Source of the DNA: JAWLBR01 sp041687495
GTDB taxonomy: Bacteria; Bacillota; Limnochordia; DTU087; JAAYGB01
Assembly: GCA_041687495.1 (NCBI GenBank)
Contig: JAWLBR010000103.1
Coordinates: forward strand, 1 to 9,375
Direction of reading: 5' to 3'
DNA: 9,375 nt
The position numbers and the translations under genes are program-made. Every line of letters begins with the position of its first letter. Position 1 is the stretch's first letter. Below are positions 1-5,941 of this stretch, piece after piece. The notes below the pieces were generated by a model that did not search any database, was not told the DNA's origin, and saw nothing but the letters and a program-made list of their open reading frames with translations.

Positions 1-792
1 GTATAGACCGAGAATGAGGAATACGCAAATTACAACAGGGGTCAGGATCCAGTTCCACATTCCAAGGAAAATGGCTTGGTACTGGGTCGCCCAAAAGATC
101 ATTGTCCCAAGGGTGGGAATCTCCAAACTGGATAAACCCAAAACACCCAGGGACACCTCCATGCCAATGACCCAGATTATGTTATTTAGCGTAGCCGCCA
201 TAACTAAGGGGATCACAAACGGCAGGTGCTCTTTCATCACTACCTGCACATCGCTCATTCCAGAAAACATGGCTGTAAACGTAAAGCCTCGCTCCCGCAG
301 GCTCAAGACTTGTGACCGAAACAACCGGGCATCCCAGGCCCACCCAAAGAGCCCGAGGATGAGGCCCAGCATTGCCAAGTTCACCTGGGACTTGAGAATG
401 TTGGCAACTAGAATCAGCACCGGGAAAAGCGGGATGATGACAAAACTGTCATTGACTGTCATCAGAATACGGTCAAACAGGCCACCGCGGTATCCTGCGG
501 TTAAGCCTACAGCTAAGGCGATGGTTCGTGACAGAGCCGCTGCCACCAGCCCCAAGACAATGGAGTTGCGGATCGCCTCCGTCATAATCCAGAAGATGTC
601 CTGCCCCATAGAGTTAGTGCCCAGCCAATGGGCAGTAGAGACTGGCAAGTCCCTGGGGAACTGATTCCACATTCCATCCTTGTATGGGTTAAACACCGAC
701 ATGCCCGCCAGGACTGTCAGGACAGCGATGACGACAAAGCCGAACAAAAACCTTTTGTCGCTGCGCAGCAACTGCAAAACGGCCTGCAGCAA
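1..792 (-). CDS. DppC/OppC-like ABC transporter permease, 3' end outside window
   Basis: Inner-membrane permease of a peptide/nickel/oligosaccharide-type ABC importer; it would form the channel with the upstream DppB-like permease. The first 264 residues are visible and the frame is still open at the left edge. The N-terminus has the family pattern of a short basic stretch (LLRSDKR, residues 8-14) before the first membrane helix, followed by the conserved periplasmic HWLGTNSMGQDIFW (55-68), equivalent to HPLGTDxxGRD in DppC proteins. Several hydrophobic helices follow. A degenerate EAA loop for ATPase contact lies at about 174-195 (AMFSGMSD...EHLPF). The start is TTG at 792, chosen because AAGGAGG ends 8 nt upstream and no ATG lies nearby; the first in-frame ATG would cut into the conserved N-terminus. 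The gene begins 16 bp after the previous permease's stop, so the two are surely co-transcribed. The substrate cannot be told from this subunit. Confidence 0.9.
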   Translation of the reverse strand, partial: MLQAVLQLLRSDKRFLFGFVVIAVLTVLAGMSVFNPYKDGMWNQFPRDLPVSTAHWLGTNSMGQDIFWIMTEAIRNSIVLGLVAAALSRTIALAVGLTAGYRGGLFDRILMTVNDSFVIIPLFPVLILVANILKSQVNLAMLGLILGLFGWAWDARLFRSQVLSLRERGFTFTAMFSGMSDVQVVMKEHLPFVIPLVMAATLNNIIWVIGMEVSLGVLGLSSLEIPTLGTMIFWATQYQAIFLGMWNWILTPVVICVFLILGLY

Positions 793-800
793 TGGAGAGC

Positions 801-807
801 CCTCCTT
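801..807 (-). promoter_or_regulatory. Ribosome binding site deciding the TTG start of the DppC-like permease
   Basis: Minus-strand AAGGAGG lies immediately after the stop codon of the upstream permease and 8 nt before TTG at 792. It decides the start, because there is no nearby ATG or GTG in frame. Confidence 0.75.
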
Positions 808-808
808 T

Positions 809-1813
809 CTAGTACCTGACTCTGGGGTCAAAAAGTGGGTAGAGCAGATCGATAATCAGGACAGCTAAGGCGACGGCAACTATAGACAGGAGAGTAATCC
901 CCATAATAAGGTTATAGTCACCACCGATAGCCGCACTGTACAGCAGAGTGCCAATCCCCGGATATGAAAAGACTGTCTCGGTAATCAGAGCTCCGCCAAA
1001 GATCATTCCTAGGCTAAGAGCTAGCCCGGTGATCTGAGGTAAAATGGCATTGCGCATCACGTATTGATTGACAATCTTGGTCTTTGGCAGCCCAGCGGCT
1101 TCGGCGTAGACCACGTAGTCCTCTCCCACAATGTTGGAGGTAACTGATCTCATTTGCAGAAACCATCCCCCCACTCCGATGATCACCAAAGACAACGCCG
1201 GAAGGAACCCGTGGTGAACAAGGTCAACGACAAACCGCCAGCTCCAGCTGGCTCTCGCTCCCACCGTGTAGCCTCCCGCCATCGGAAAAACGGGAAATAC
1301 GTAAGCCAACAAAATGACCATAAACAAGGCCATGATGTAATAAGGGATTGGCCGAATGGTCATTGCCACGACTTCCAGCGCCTTAGCCCAGCCCGTTGAG
1401 CTGAAACTCCCAGCCAGGCCGCCAAGCACCGTTCCCACGATCCAAGAGAACAACGTAGAAAACAGAAGCAAACCAGCCGTCCATGGAAGAGAAAGACGGA
1501 TTAACGTCATCACTGGCGTGGGGAACTGGGAAAACGAAGGCCCAAAGTCTCCGACCAGAAGGCGCCGCCAGAAGCTTAGGTATTGCTGCCAGATAGTGCC
1601 CTCCAGGCCATATAGCTCTTTGAGGCTGCTGCGCAAAGCCGTTACAGCAGCCGGGTCCAGGTACTGTCCTTGGGAAGTCAGCTGCTCCAGATGCGACTCA
1701 ATGGGATCTGAGGGTGTCAACCGCGGGACAAAAAAGACCACGGTGGCCCCAATAAATATGACTACCAGAAACTGCAGGATGCGCGGTAGAAGATACCGTT
1801 TGAAAAATGGCAT
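809..1813 (-). CDS. DppB/OppB-like ABC transporter permease
   Basis: Inner-membrane permease of a peptide/nickel/oligosaccharide-type ABC importer, 334 residues, close to the usual DppB length. The order is typical: a basic N-terminus (MPFFKRYLLPR), a first membrane helix (about 13-30), a periplasmic segment with the family's LKELYGL and LVGDFGPSF motifs (64-94), then five further hydrophobic helices. The EAA loop is well preserved (EAAGLPKTK...NAILP, 238-259). The C-terminus ends in LLYPLFDPRVRY, as in this family. The reading frame stays open 21 codons further upstream, but ATG at 1813 is preferred because GGAGG lies 8 nt before it and the protein then begins as relatives do. It sits 88 bp downstream of the binding-protein gene and 16 bp before the second permease, so it is the middle gene of the importer operon. 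Substrate class is not determinable from the permease. Confidence 0.93.
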   Translation of the reverse strand: MPFFKRYLLPRILQFLVVIFIGATVVFFVPRLTPSDPIESHLEQLTSQGQYLDPAAVTALRSSLKELYGLEGTIWQQYLSFWRRLLVGDFGPSFSQFPTPVMTLIRLSLPWTAGLLLFSTLFSWIVGTVLGGLAGSFSSTGWAKALEVVAMTIRPIPYYIMALFMVILLAYVFPVFPMAGGYTVGARASWSWRFVVDLVHHGFLPALSLVIIGVGGWFLQMRSVTSNIVGEDYVVYAEAAGLPKTKIVNQYVMRNAILPQITGLALSLGMIFGGALITETVFSYPGIGTLLYSAAIGGDYNLIMGITLLSIVAVALAVLIIDLLYPLFDPRVRY

Positions 1814-1837
1814 AATCTCTTCCTCCATGGGGAGATA

Positions 1838-1873
1838 GGCACACCTCCCCGGTATACTGCCGGGAAAGGTGCC
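1838..1873 (-). promoter_or_regulatory. Stem-loop between binding-protein gene and permease gene
   Basis: An imperfect inverted repeat lies in the 88-bp gap between the binding-protein stop (1902) and the permease start (1813). The core is CCCGG (1848-1852) pairing with CCGGG (1860-1864) around a 7-nt loop. After small bulges it is extended by ACCT/AGGT (1843-1846 and 1867-1870) and GGC/GCC (1838-1840 and 1871-1873). No run of T follows, so it is not a full intrinsic terminator. Such hairpins after binding-protein genes commonly protect the upstream mRNA and raise binding protein over permease. That role is inferred here. Confidence 0.45.
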
Positions 1874-1901
1874 CATCTCAAGTTACTAACTACGCTAGCC
1901 G

Positions 1902-3791
1902 CTACTTACGGCCAGTCGGCTCCAGGAACGGAAGCATGAACTTGAAATTCGGCCAGTGATAGTGAGGCTGTGCGTATGGATTTTCGCCACCGGGATAGTT
2001 GGTCCAGTAGTACTCATCCCACCCTAGGAAGGCTGGGTAAGACGCGATGGCGATCCCTGGCATGTTTTCTACGATAACCTTGGCTGCGGCAATGCCCTTA
2101 TCGATAATCTCCTCATCGTTAAACCGCATCTTCACCATCTCGTCCAGGACCTGGTCCAGCTCCTCGCTGTGCCAACGGGACGAGTGTCCCACGGCCCGCT
2201 CACCGATGGGGACATAGAAATCCGAGTGATAGGGTCGGAACGAACGATACAAGTCAGGGTCACTGCCTGGTGGCTCGGTTACCGGCCAATCAGTACTCAC
2301 TTGGAAGTCTCCCAAGCCTACGGGAGTTGCCCGCTGCTCACTGGGTTGAGCCTTGGCATCGATGCCAAACCGCTTCCACTGCTCAGCCAGCGGGAAGGCC
2401 CACTTGAACCCAGGGTGAGCCGGGTTAGGATGGGCGAGGATGGTAATCTCCCAAGGTTTGCCATTGGGCAGTAGCCACCGTCCGTTGGCGTCTCGAGTAA
2501 ATCCGTTTTTCAGGAGCAGTTTTTCGGCTGCCTCAGGTGCGTACTTGAACCAACCGTAGCCAAAGAGCCTTCTGATCTCCGACAGATCGGTAGGTGCCGG
2601 ATATCCCCGCTGTCTAGATAGTTCCGCGATCTTCTCGGGGATGCTCGCGTCATAGACTGCAAACGGCTCTCCATCAACGTCAATGGTCAGCTGCTCAAAC
2701 CACGGCTGCATTTTCTCATAGTACCAGTCGTAATACGGCAGGGTCGCTGGGATAAAGGCGGGGGTAAGCGCGGAGGCACCGTCGTATGCGGTCATGACCA
2801 TGCCCGCCACGTCCAGCGCTAACACCAGCGCCCAGCGAACTTCCTTGTTGTCAAAGGGGAATAAGTCGGTGTTGAATTGGGCTCCTGTTACACACGGGTG
2901 CAAAACCTCTGCCCAGGGGAAATCCGCGTATAGCCCGCGGGCTGTTTTGTTCCGTCGGATACTCACAAAGAAGGACTCGGGAGTCAGGTCGGCCATATCC
3001 AGCTGATGGTTAGCCTGGGCCATCACCCGCTTCTCCGCGCTCCCGTAGTAAATGAACTGGACGTACTTCGGCTTGGGTTCACCGTACAATATCCCTGTAG
3101 CCGTCTTGTCCCAGTCCTCGCGCTTTTCGTAGATGAACCAGTATCCACCGACGTCATACTCCTTAAGTACATACGGACCCGTACCGATGGGAGGATATAC
3201 TTCATACGTCAGATGGTTGTCGACCTTCTCCCACACATGCTTCGGGAAAATCCGGCAGGCCCCCCAACGATCGAGGAAGTAGGCATGGAAACGGGAGTTG
3301 GGCTCCTTGAGGTTGAATACGACAGTATAGTCGTCGGTTTTGTAAACCTTGTCGACGCTCAAATTGAACTCAGTGTGATAGTACATTCCCGGAGTGTTTT
3401 TCAGTGTCTCGACCGTGTAGATCACATCATCGGCGGTGAACGCTACCCCATCACTCCAGTCGATGCCCTCCCGCAGTTTAACCGTCATCTGGGTGAAGTC
3501 ATCATTGTAGATGGGAAGCTCTGAAGCCAACACGTTGATAATCTCACCAGTGGCGTACTCAGCGATCCACAACGGATCAAAAAGCAGCTGCTGCAGACCC
3601 TTGTCGTTGCCCACCCAGGTCGCCCAGGCGTTGAAATTCCTAGGGTTGGGCACTCGACCCGTGAGAATGTCCACCATCAACGTCTCGTGCCTTGGCAGCT
3701 GAGCTGCCAGTGCCGCCGGACTGAGCGCTGCCAGTACCAAAAGACACGCCAACAGCCCTGACCACCACAACCTTGCAGTTCTTTGCCTCAT
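1902..3791 (-). CDS. Family 5 (peptide/nickel/oligosaccharide) ABC transporter solute-binding protein
   Basis: Periplasmic ligand-binding subunit of the importer, 629 residues after start choice. The SBP_bac_5 fold is shown by VKLREGIDWSDGVAFTADD (104-122), the family's lRxGvxWsDGxxfTAxDV signature, and by PIGTGPYVLKEYD (about 201-213) followed by a KREDWD-like segment. The N-terminus has basic residues, a hydrophobic core and an ALA-AQ signal peptidase I site near residue 29. The only cysteine in the signal (Cys16, in LLAC) comes before most of the hydrophobic core, so a lipoprotein signal is unlikely. ATG at 3791 is chosen over an in-frame GTG at 3824 because AGGAGGTG lies just upstream and the basic n-region then begins correctly. 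Family members carry peptides, nickel, or in several anaerobes plant oligosaccharides. The divergent sulfatase-type gene hints at an anionic substrate, which is an inference. Confidence 0.92.
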   Translation of the reverse strand: MRQRTARLWWSGLLACLLVLAALSPAALAAQLPRHETLMVDILTGRVPNPRNFNAWATWVGNDKGLQQLLFDPLWIAEYATGEIINVLASELPIYNDDFTQMTVKLREGIDWSDGVAFTADDVIYTVETLKNTPGMYYHTEFNLSVDKVYKTDDYTVVFNLKEPNSRFHAYFLDRWGACRIFPKHVWEKVDNHLTYEVYPPIGTGPYVLKEYDVGGYWFIYEKREDWDKTATGILYGEPKPKYVQFIYYGSAEKRVMAQANHQLDMADLTPESFFVSIRRNKTARGLYADFPWAEVLHPCVTGAQFNTDLFPFDNKEVRWALVLALDVAGMVMTAYDGASALTPAFIPATLPYYDWYYEKMQPWFEQLTIDVDGEPFAVYDASIPEKIAELSRQRGYPAPTDLSEIRRLFGYGWFKYAPEAAEKLLLKNGFTRDANGRWLLPNGKPWEITILAHPNPAHPGFKWAFPLAEQWKRFGIDAKAQPSEQRATPVGLGDFQVSTDWPVTEPPGSDPDLYRSFRPYHSDFYVPIGERAVGHSSRWHSEELDQVLDEMVKMRFNDEEIIDKGIAAAKVIVENMPGIAIASYPAFLGWDEYYWTNYPGGENPYAQPHYHWPNFKFMLPFLEPTGRK

Positions 3792-3796
3792 TGGAA

Positions 3797-3804
3797 CACC
3801 TCCT
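3797..3804 (-). promoter_or_regulatory. Ribosome binding site for the solute-binding protein gene
   Basis: Minus-strand AGGAGGTG is nearly the full anti-16S complement, with GGAGG 7 nt before ATG at 3791. It rules out the longer GTG start at 3824, which would leave this site inside the coding sequence. Confidence 0.75.
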
Positions 3805-3834
3805 GATCTTGCGGTCTTTTCCACCGCTTACTTT

Positions 3835-3850
3835 ACAGTTATTTGCGATC
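3835..3850 (+). repeat. Imperfect direct repeat, copy A, in divergent regulatory region
   Basis: ACAGTTATTTGCGATC matches copy B (3985-4000) at 13 of 16 ungapped positions, including the first nine. It lies 44 bp upstream of the binding-protein start and covers the possible -35 element of the rightward promoter. It could be an operator; no regulator is in the window. Confidence 0.4.
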
Positions 3851-3871
3851 TTAGACATTCCTTTTTATTTT
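3843..3871 (+). promoter_or_regulatory. Possible sigma-70-type promoter for the sulfatase-like gene
   Basis: TTGCGA (3843-3848) and TATTTT (3866-3871) are separated by 17 bp; each matches the consensus at 4 of 6 positions. Transcription would leave a leader of roughly 140 nt before GTG at 4017, spanning repeat copy B. The call is weak, since AT-rich intergenic DNA gives such matches by chance. No convincing promoter was found for the leftward transporter operon. Confidence 0.25.
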
Positions 3872-3984
3872 CTGAGTTTTGAGTGTACTCCTTGCCTGGT
3901 CGGTTAGCCCAACTGCAGATGAAAGTCTGGCATGCGAAGGTGCAGGAAACATCCCCCTCTTCGCTAAGTGTAGAAAGGATTTGC

Positions 3985-4000
3985 ACAGTTATTGCCAATC
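3985..4000 (+). repeat. Imperfect direct repeat, copy B, just before the sulfatase ribosome binding site
   Basis: ACAGTTATTGCCAATC shares 13 of 16 positions with copy A, starting exactly 150 bp away. It directly abuts the SD sequence of the sulfatase-like gene, so a bound regulator would lie across the leader. The pairing with copy A is what makes it noticeable. Confidence 0.4.
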
Positions 4001-4009
4001 GAGGGAGGG
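4001..4009 (+). promoter_or_regulatory. Ribosome binding site deciding the GTG start of the sulfatase-like gene
   Basis: GAGGGAGGG ends 7 nt before GTG at 4017. The frame is open back to a TTG at 3879, but that start has no comparable upstream site and would add 46 residues with no counterpart in the family. Confidence 0.75.
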
Positions 4010-4016
4010 TTTTGTA

Positions 4017-5471
4017 GTGCGTGCTGTAGTTATCTTGTTGGACAGCTTGAATCGGCACTTTCTTGAGATCTACGGACAGAATCTCGCACAGACACCGGCG
4101 CTGAACGACTTGGCAGAGAGCAGTGTGGTCTTTGATAACCATTGGATTGGCTCAGCCCCCTGTATGCCAGCGCGGCGGGACATGCTCACTGGACGGCTTA
4201 ATTTTCTGTGGCGACATTGGGGCCCCATCGAACCCTTCGACGTCACACTTCCCCGGGTGCTGGCCAAAGAGGGGATCTTTTCCCATATGGTCACCGACCA
4301 CTACCACTACTTTGAAATCGGCGGTGAGAACTACCACAACATGTTCAACACCTGGGACCTGATTCGGGGACAGGAGCTGGATCCTTGGGTATCCCGGGTA
4401 AACGGGCCATCTCTTCCCGGGGAGTACTACGGCAAAGCCTGGCCGCAGTATGAATCGAACCGAATCAAGTTCACGTCCGACGACACCTTCGCAACACCAA
4501 TGACGTTCAAAGCTGCAGCTGACTGGCTGGAGGACAACAAAGACGCGGACAACTACCTTCTTTGGGTGGAAGGCTTTGATCCCCATGAGCCCTTTGATGT
4601 TCCCCAAGAGTTCCTCGACCTCTACGCAGACGACTACACCGGTCCCCGCTTTGACTGGGGTACTTACGGCCCAACCAAAGAACCGCGAGAGGCCATAGAC
4701 CACCTGCGCCGGCGTTATGCCGCAACCATCACCATGGCGGACAAGTGGCTGGGTTACTTCCTAGATACTATGAAACGGCTCAATGTTTTTGAGGATACCC
4801 TGATCATCCTGACCACGGATCACGGTCATTTGCTGGGAGAGCACGGCTTCACCGGCAAGAACATCATGCCTGCGTATGACGAGCTCTCACACATTCCACT
4901 GCTGGTGCATCTGCCGGGTGGCAGACTAGCCGGAGAAAGGGTATCCCACCTGACGCAAAATATCGATCTGCTGCCGACCCTCTGTGATTACTTCGGTGCG
5001 GAGACTCCGGAAGGGGTGCACGGCTACTCCTGGATGCCATTCCTAGAAGGAGGAACGGAAGTAGAGTTTCCCCGCCAGGCAGCTATCTACGGCTGGTTTG
5101 GCCAGAGTGTCAACATCACGACCGGAAAACACAGCTACTTTAGAGCTCCGGCCGGAGACCACAACGGGCCATTGTATGCTTATTCGGCGATGCCAACGAC
5201 GATCTGGCGCTATTGGCCTGAAGAAGCCTTTGAGAAAATCGACGCGGGACGCTTCTTACCGTTTACAAAGATGCCGGTATTCCGTCTGCCAATGGACGGT
5301 CCGATCTCGCCCCTCAACAACGAGAACCTGCTCTTTGACCTAGAGGCAGATCCGCGGCAGTCTACTCCGATAGACGACGGGGATGTGGAACAGGATCTCA
5401 TCAAACTGATGAAAACCGAGATGGAGCGGATCCAAAGCCCAGAAGAGCAGTATCAGCGGATCGGGATCTAG
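4017..5471 (+). CDS. Formylglycine-dependent sulfatase-family hydrolase, cytoplasmic
   Basis: A 484-residue enzyme of the alkaline phosphatase superfamily, hydrolysing sulfate esters or possibly phosphodiesters. The signature CMPARRDMLTG (49-59) fits the CxPxR sequence in which Cys49 is oxidised to formylglycine by a maturase encoded elsewhere. Likely metal ligands are Asp9 (LLDSLNRH), Asp268 and His269 (TTDHGHLLGEHG), with Lys281 13 residues after Asp268. His95/His97 (TDHYHYFE) and His190 (FDPHEP) probably line the active site. The usual sulfatase double Asp near the N-terminus is Asp-Ser here, so the metal site is D, FGly, D, H, as I recall for phosphonate monoester hydrolases/phosphodiesterases. 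There is no signal peptide, so it should act in the cytoplasm. GTG at 4017 is chosen from its SD and because the protein then begins MRAVVILLD, at the first core strand. It is transcribed divergently from the ABC importer, suggesting it processes an imported substrate. Family assignment is firm; the substrate is unknown. Confidence 0.92.
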   Translation: MRAVVILLDSLNRHFLEIYGQNLAQTPALNDLAESSVVFDNHWIGSAPCMPARRDMLTGRLNFLWRHWGPIEPFDVTLPRVLAKEGIFSHMVTDHYHYFEIGGENYHNMFNTWDLIRGQELDPWVSRVNGPSLPGEYYGKAWPQYESNRIKFTSDDTFATPMTFKAAADWLEDNKDADNYLLWVEGFDPHEPFDVPQEFLDLYADDYTGPRFDWGTYGPTKEPREAIDHLRRRYAATITMADKWLGYFLDTMKRLNVFEDTLIILTTDHGHLLGEHGFTGKNIMPAYDELSHIPLLVHLPGGRLAGERVSHLTQNIDLLPTLCDYFGAETPEGVHGYSWMPFLEGGTEVEFPRQAAIYGWFGQSVNITTGKHSYFRAPAGDHNGPLYAYSAMPTTIWRYWPEEAFEKIDAGRFLPFTKMPVFRLPMDGPISPLNNENLLFDLEADPRQSTPIDDGDVEQDLIKLMKTEMERIQSPEEQYQRIGI

Positions 5472-5509
5472 CTGCTAAGTAGCTGGCAGCGAATTTTCCG
5501 TACACAACA

Positions 5510-5554
5510 AAATTGGGAGTGACAAGCCTGCGCTTAGGCTGTCACTCCCAATTT
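5510..5554. terminator. Bidirectional intrinsic terminator between convergent genes
   Basis: A 14-bp perfect stem (AAATTGGGAGTGAC, 5510-5523, with its complement at 5541-5554) continues after one bulged A into AGCCT/AGGCT (5525-5529 and 5536-5540) closing a 6-nt loop. The stem begins 38 nt after the sulfatase-like stop and 27 nt after the DUF2249 stop. Its A/T-rich outer ends supply the U-rich tail in both directions; the leftward tail (ATTTTGTTGTG) is the better one. Confidence 0.88.
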
Positions 5555-5581
5555 GCCTACTAACCATGATGGTCAAGCACC

Positions 5582-5815
5582 TTACTGAGTCTTGCCGATG
5601 CGAACCTTCCACACCTCAGGACCCTGCTCAATGTACTCCCAGGTAAACTGGTTCTCCCGCTCTACGGAAAGCTGATACCACAGCGGCTTCGGGTCGTGAT
5701 CGTTTACGAGGATGAACTCCTCTCCTGGTTTCAAGCCGTCAAATGTTGAGAAAATCTCTGGATGCCGTTGCGGCAACGCTATGGTTCGGACGTCAAGTGT
5801 CGTCTCTGCTGCCAT
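5582..5815 (-). CDS. DUF2249 domain protein (standalone)
   Basis: A 77-residue cytoplasmic protein that is essentially one DUF2249 domain. Family hallmarks are LDVR near residue 7, the RHPEIFSTFDGLKPGEEF block (17-34), the very characteristic LVNDHDPKPLWYQ (36-48) and FTWEYIEQGPEVWKVRIGK (57-75). The fold is thought to resemble the TusA/SirA type. DUF2249 proteins often occur near hemerythrin, nitrite or nitric-oxide genes and CRP/FNR regulators, but their biochemical role is not established to my knowledge. ATG at 5815 follows GGGAGGT with about 7 nt spacing. Its only same-strand neighbour starts 126 bp upstream of it, and that gap holds a CRP/FNR-type site at promoter distance, so it is probably transcribed on its own. 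A strong terminator follows it. Confidence 0.9.
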   Translation of the reverse strand: MAAETTLDVRTIALPQRHPEIFSTFDGLKPGEEFILVNDHDPKPLWYQLSVERENQFTWEYIEQGPEVWKVRIGKTQ

Positions 5816-5840
5816 TGGCTTAACCTCCCAGCGAAGTACT

Positions 5841-5862
5841 AGCCCCGATCAAATCCTGGGCT
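5841..5862 (-). promoter_or_regulatory. Small hairpin in the DUF2249 leader
   Basis: AGCCC (5841-5845) pairs with GGGCT (5858-5862) around a 12-nt loop, between the inferred transcription start and the ribosome binding site. Five base pairs with a large loop are marginal, so any regulatory role is doubtful. Confidence 0.15.
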
Positions 5863-5869
5863 TGTTCTC

Positions 5870-5911
5870 AGCATACCCCATGGGAGGCAGCAAAACCGTG
5901 ATCTTGATCAC
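5870..5911 (-). promoter_or_regulatory. CRP/FNR-type class II promoter for the DUF2249 gene
   Basis: GTGATCTTGATCAC (5898-5911) is a perfect GTGAT-N4-ATCAC palindrome. Read on the minus strand as TGTGA-N6-TCACG, it matches the CRP consensus at 9 of 10 arm positions; the FNR consensus differs at the outer T. Minus-strand TATGCT (5875-5870) could be the -10 element (4 of 6). The palindrome centre is 32 bp from the centre of that hexamer, as expected for an activator at -41.5. This predicts a start near 5863 and a leader of about 48 nt. The motif and spacing are direct observations; regulation is inferred. Confidence 0.55.
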
Positions 5912-5941
5912 ATAGCTGGCAAAAAGCAGCCAAACTGGTTT

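Noticed and set aside
14..664. Plus-strand open frame of 216 codons
   Set aside because: It lies antisense to the DppC-like permease, which has clear family motifs. Its translation is basic and Ser/Thr/Pro-rich with no recognisable domain, as expected for a shadow frame.
3006..3524. Plus-strand open frame of 172 codons
   Set aside because: It is antisense to the solute-binding protein over its conserved region and has no domain signature or good ribosome site.
3811..3827. GCGGT/ACCGC inverted repeat upstream of the solute-binding protein gene
   Set aside because: There are only five base pairs with a 7-nt loop, which is easily chance.
3879..4016. 46-codon N-terminal extension of the sulfatase-like protein from TTG
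   Set aside because: No ribosome site precedes it, the residues are neither a signal peptide nor family sequence, and a strong ribosome site lies just before GTG at 4017.
3828..4142. Minus-strand open frame of 104 codons across the divergent region
   Set aside because: It starts inside the sulfatase-like gene and has no recognisable features. The region is better explained as regulatory DNA.
4152..4703. Minus-strand open frame of 183 codons
   Set aside because: It is antisense to the sulfatase-like gene, with a Val/Gly-rich translation typical of shadow frames and no supporting motif.
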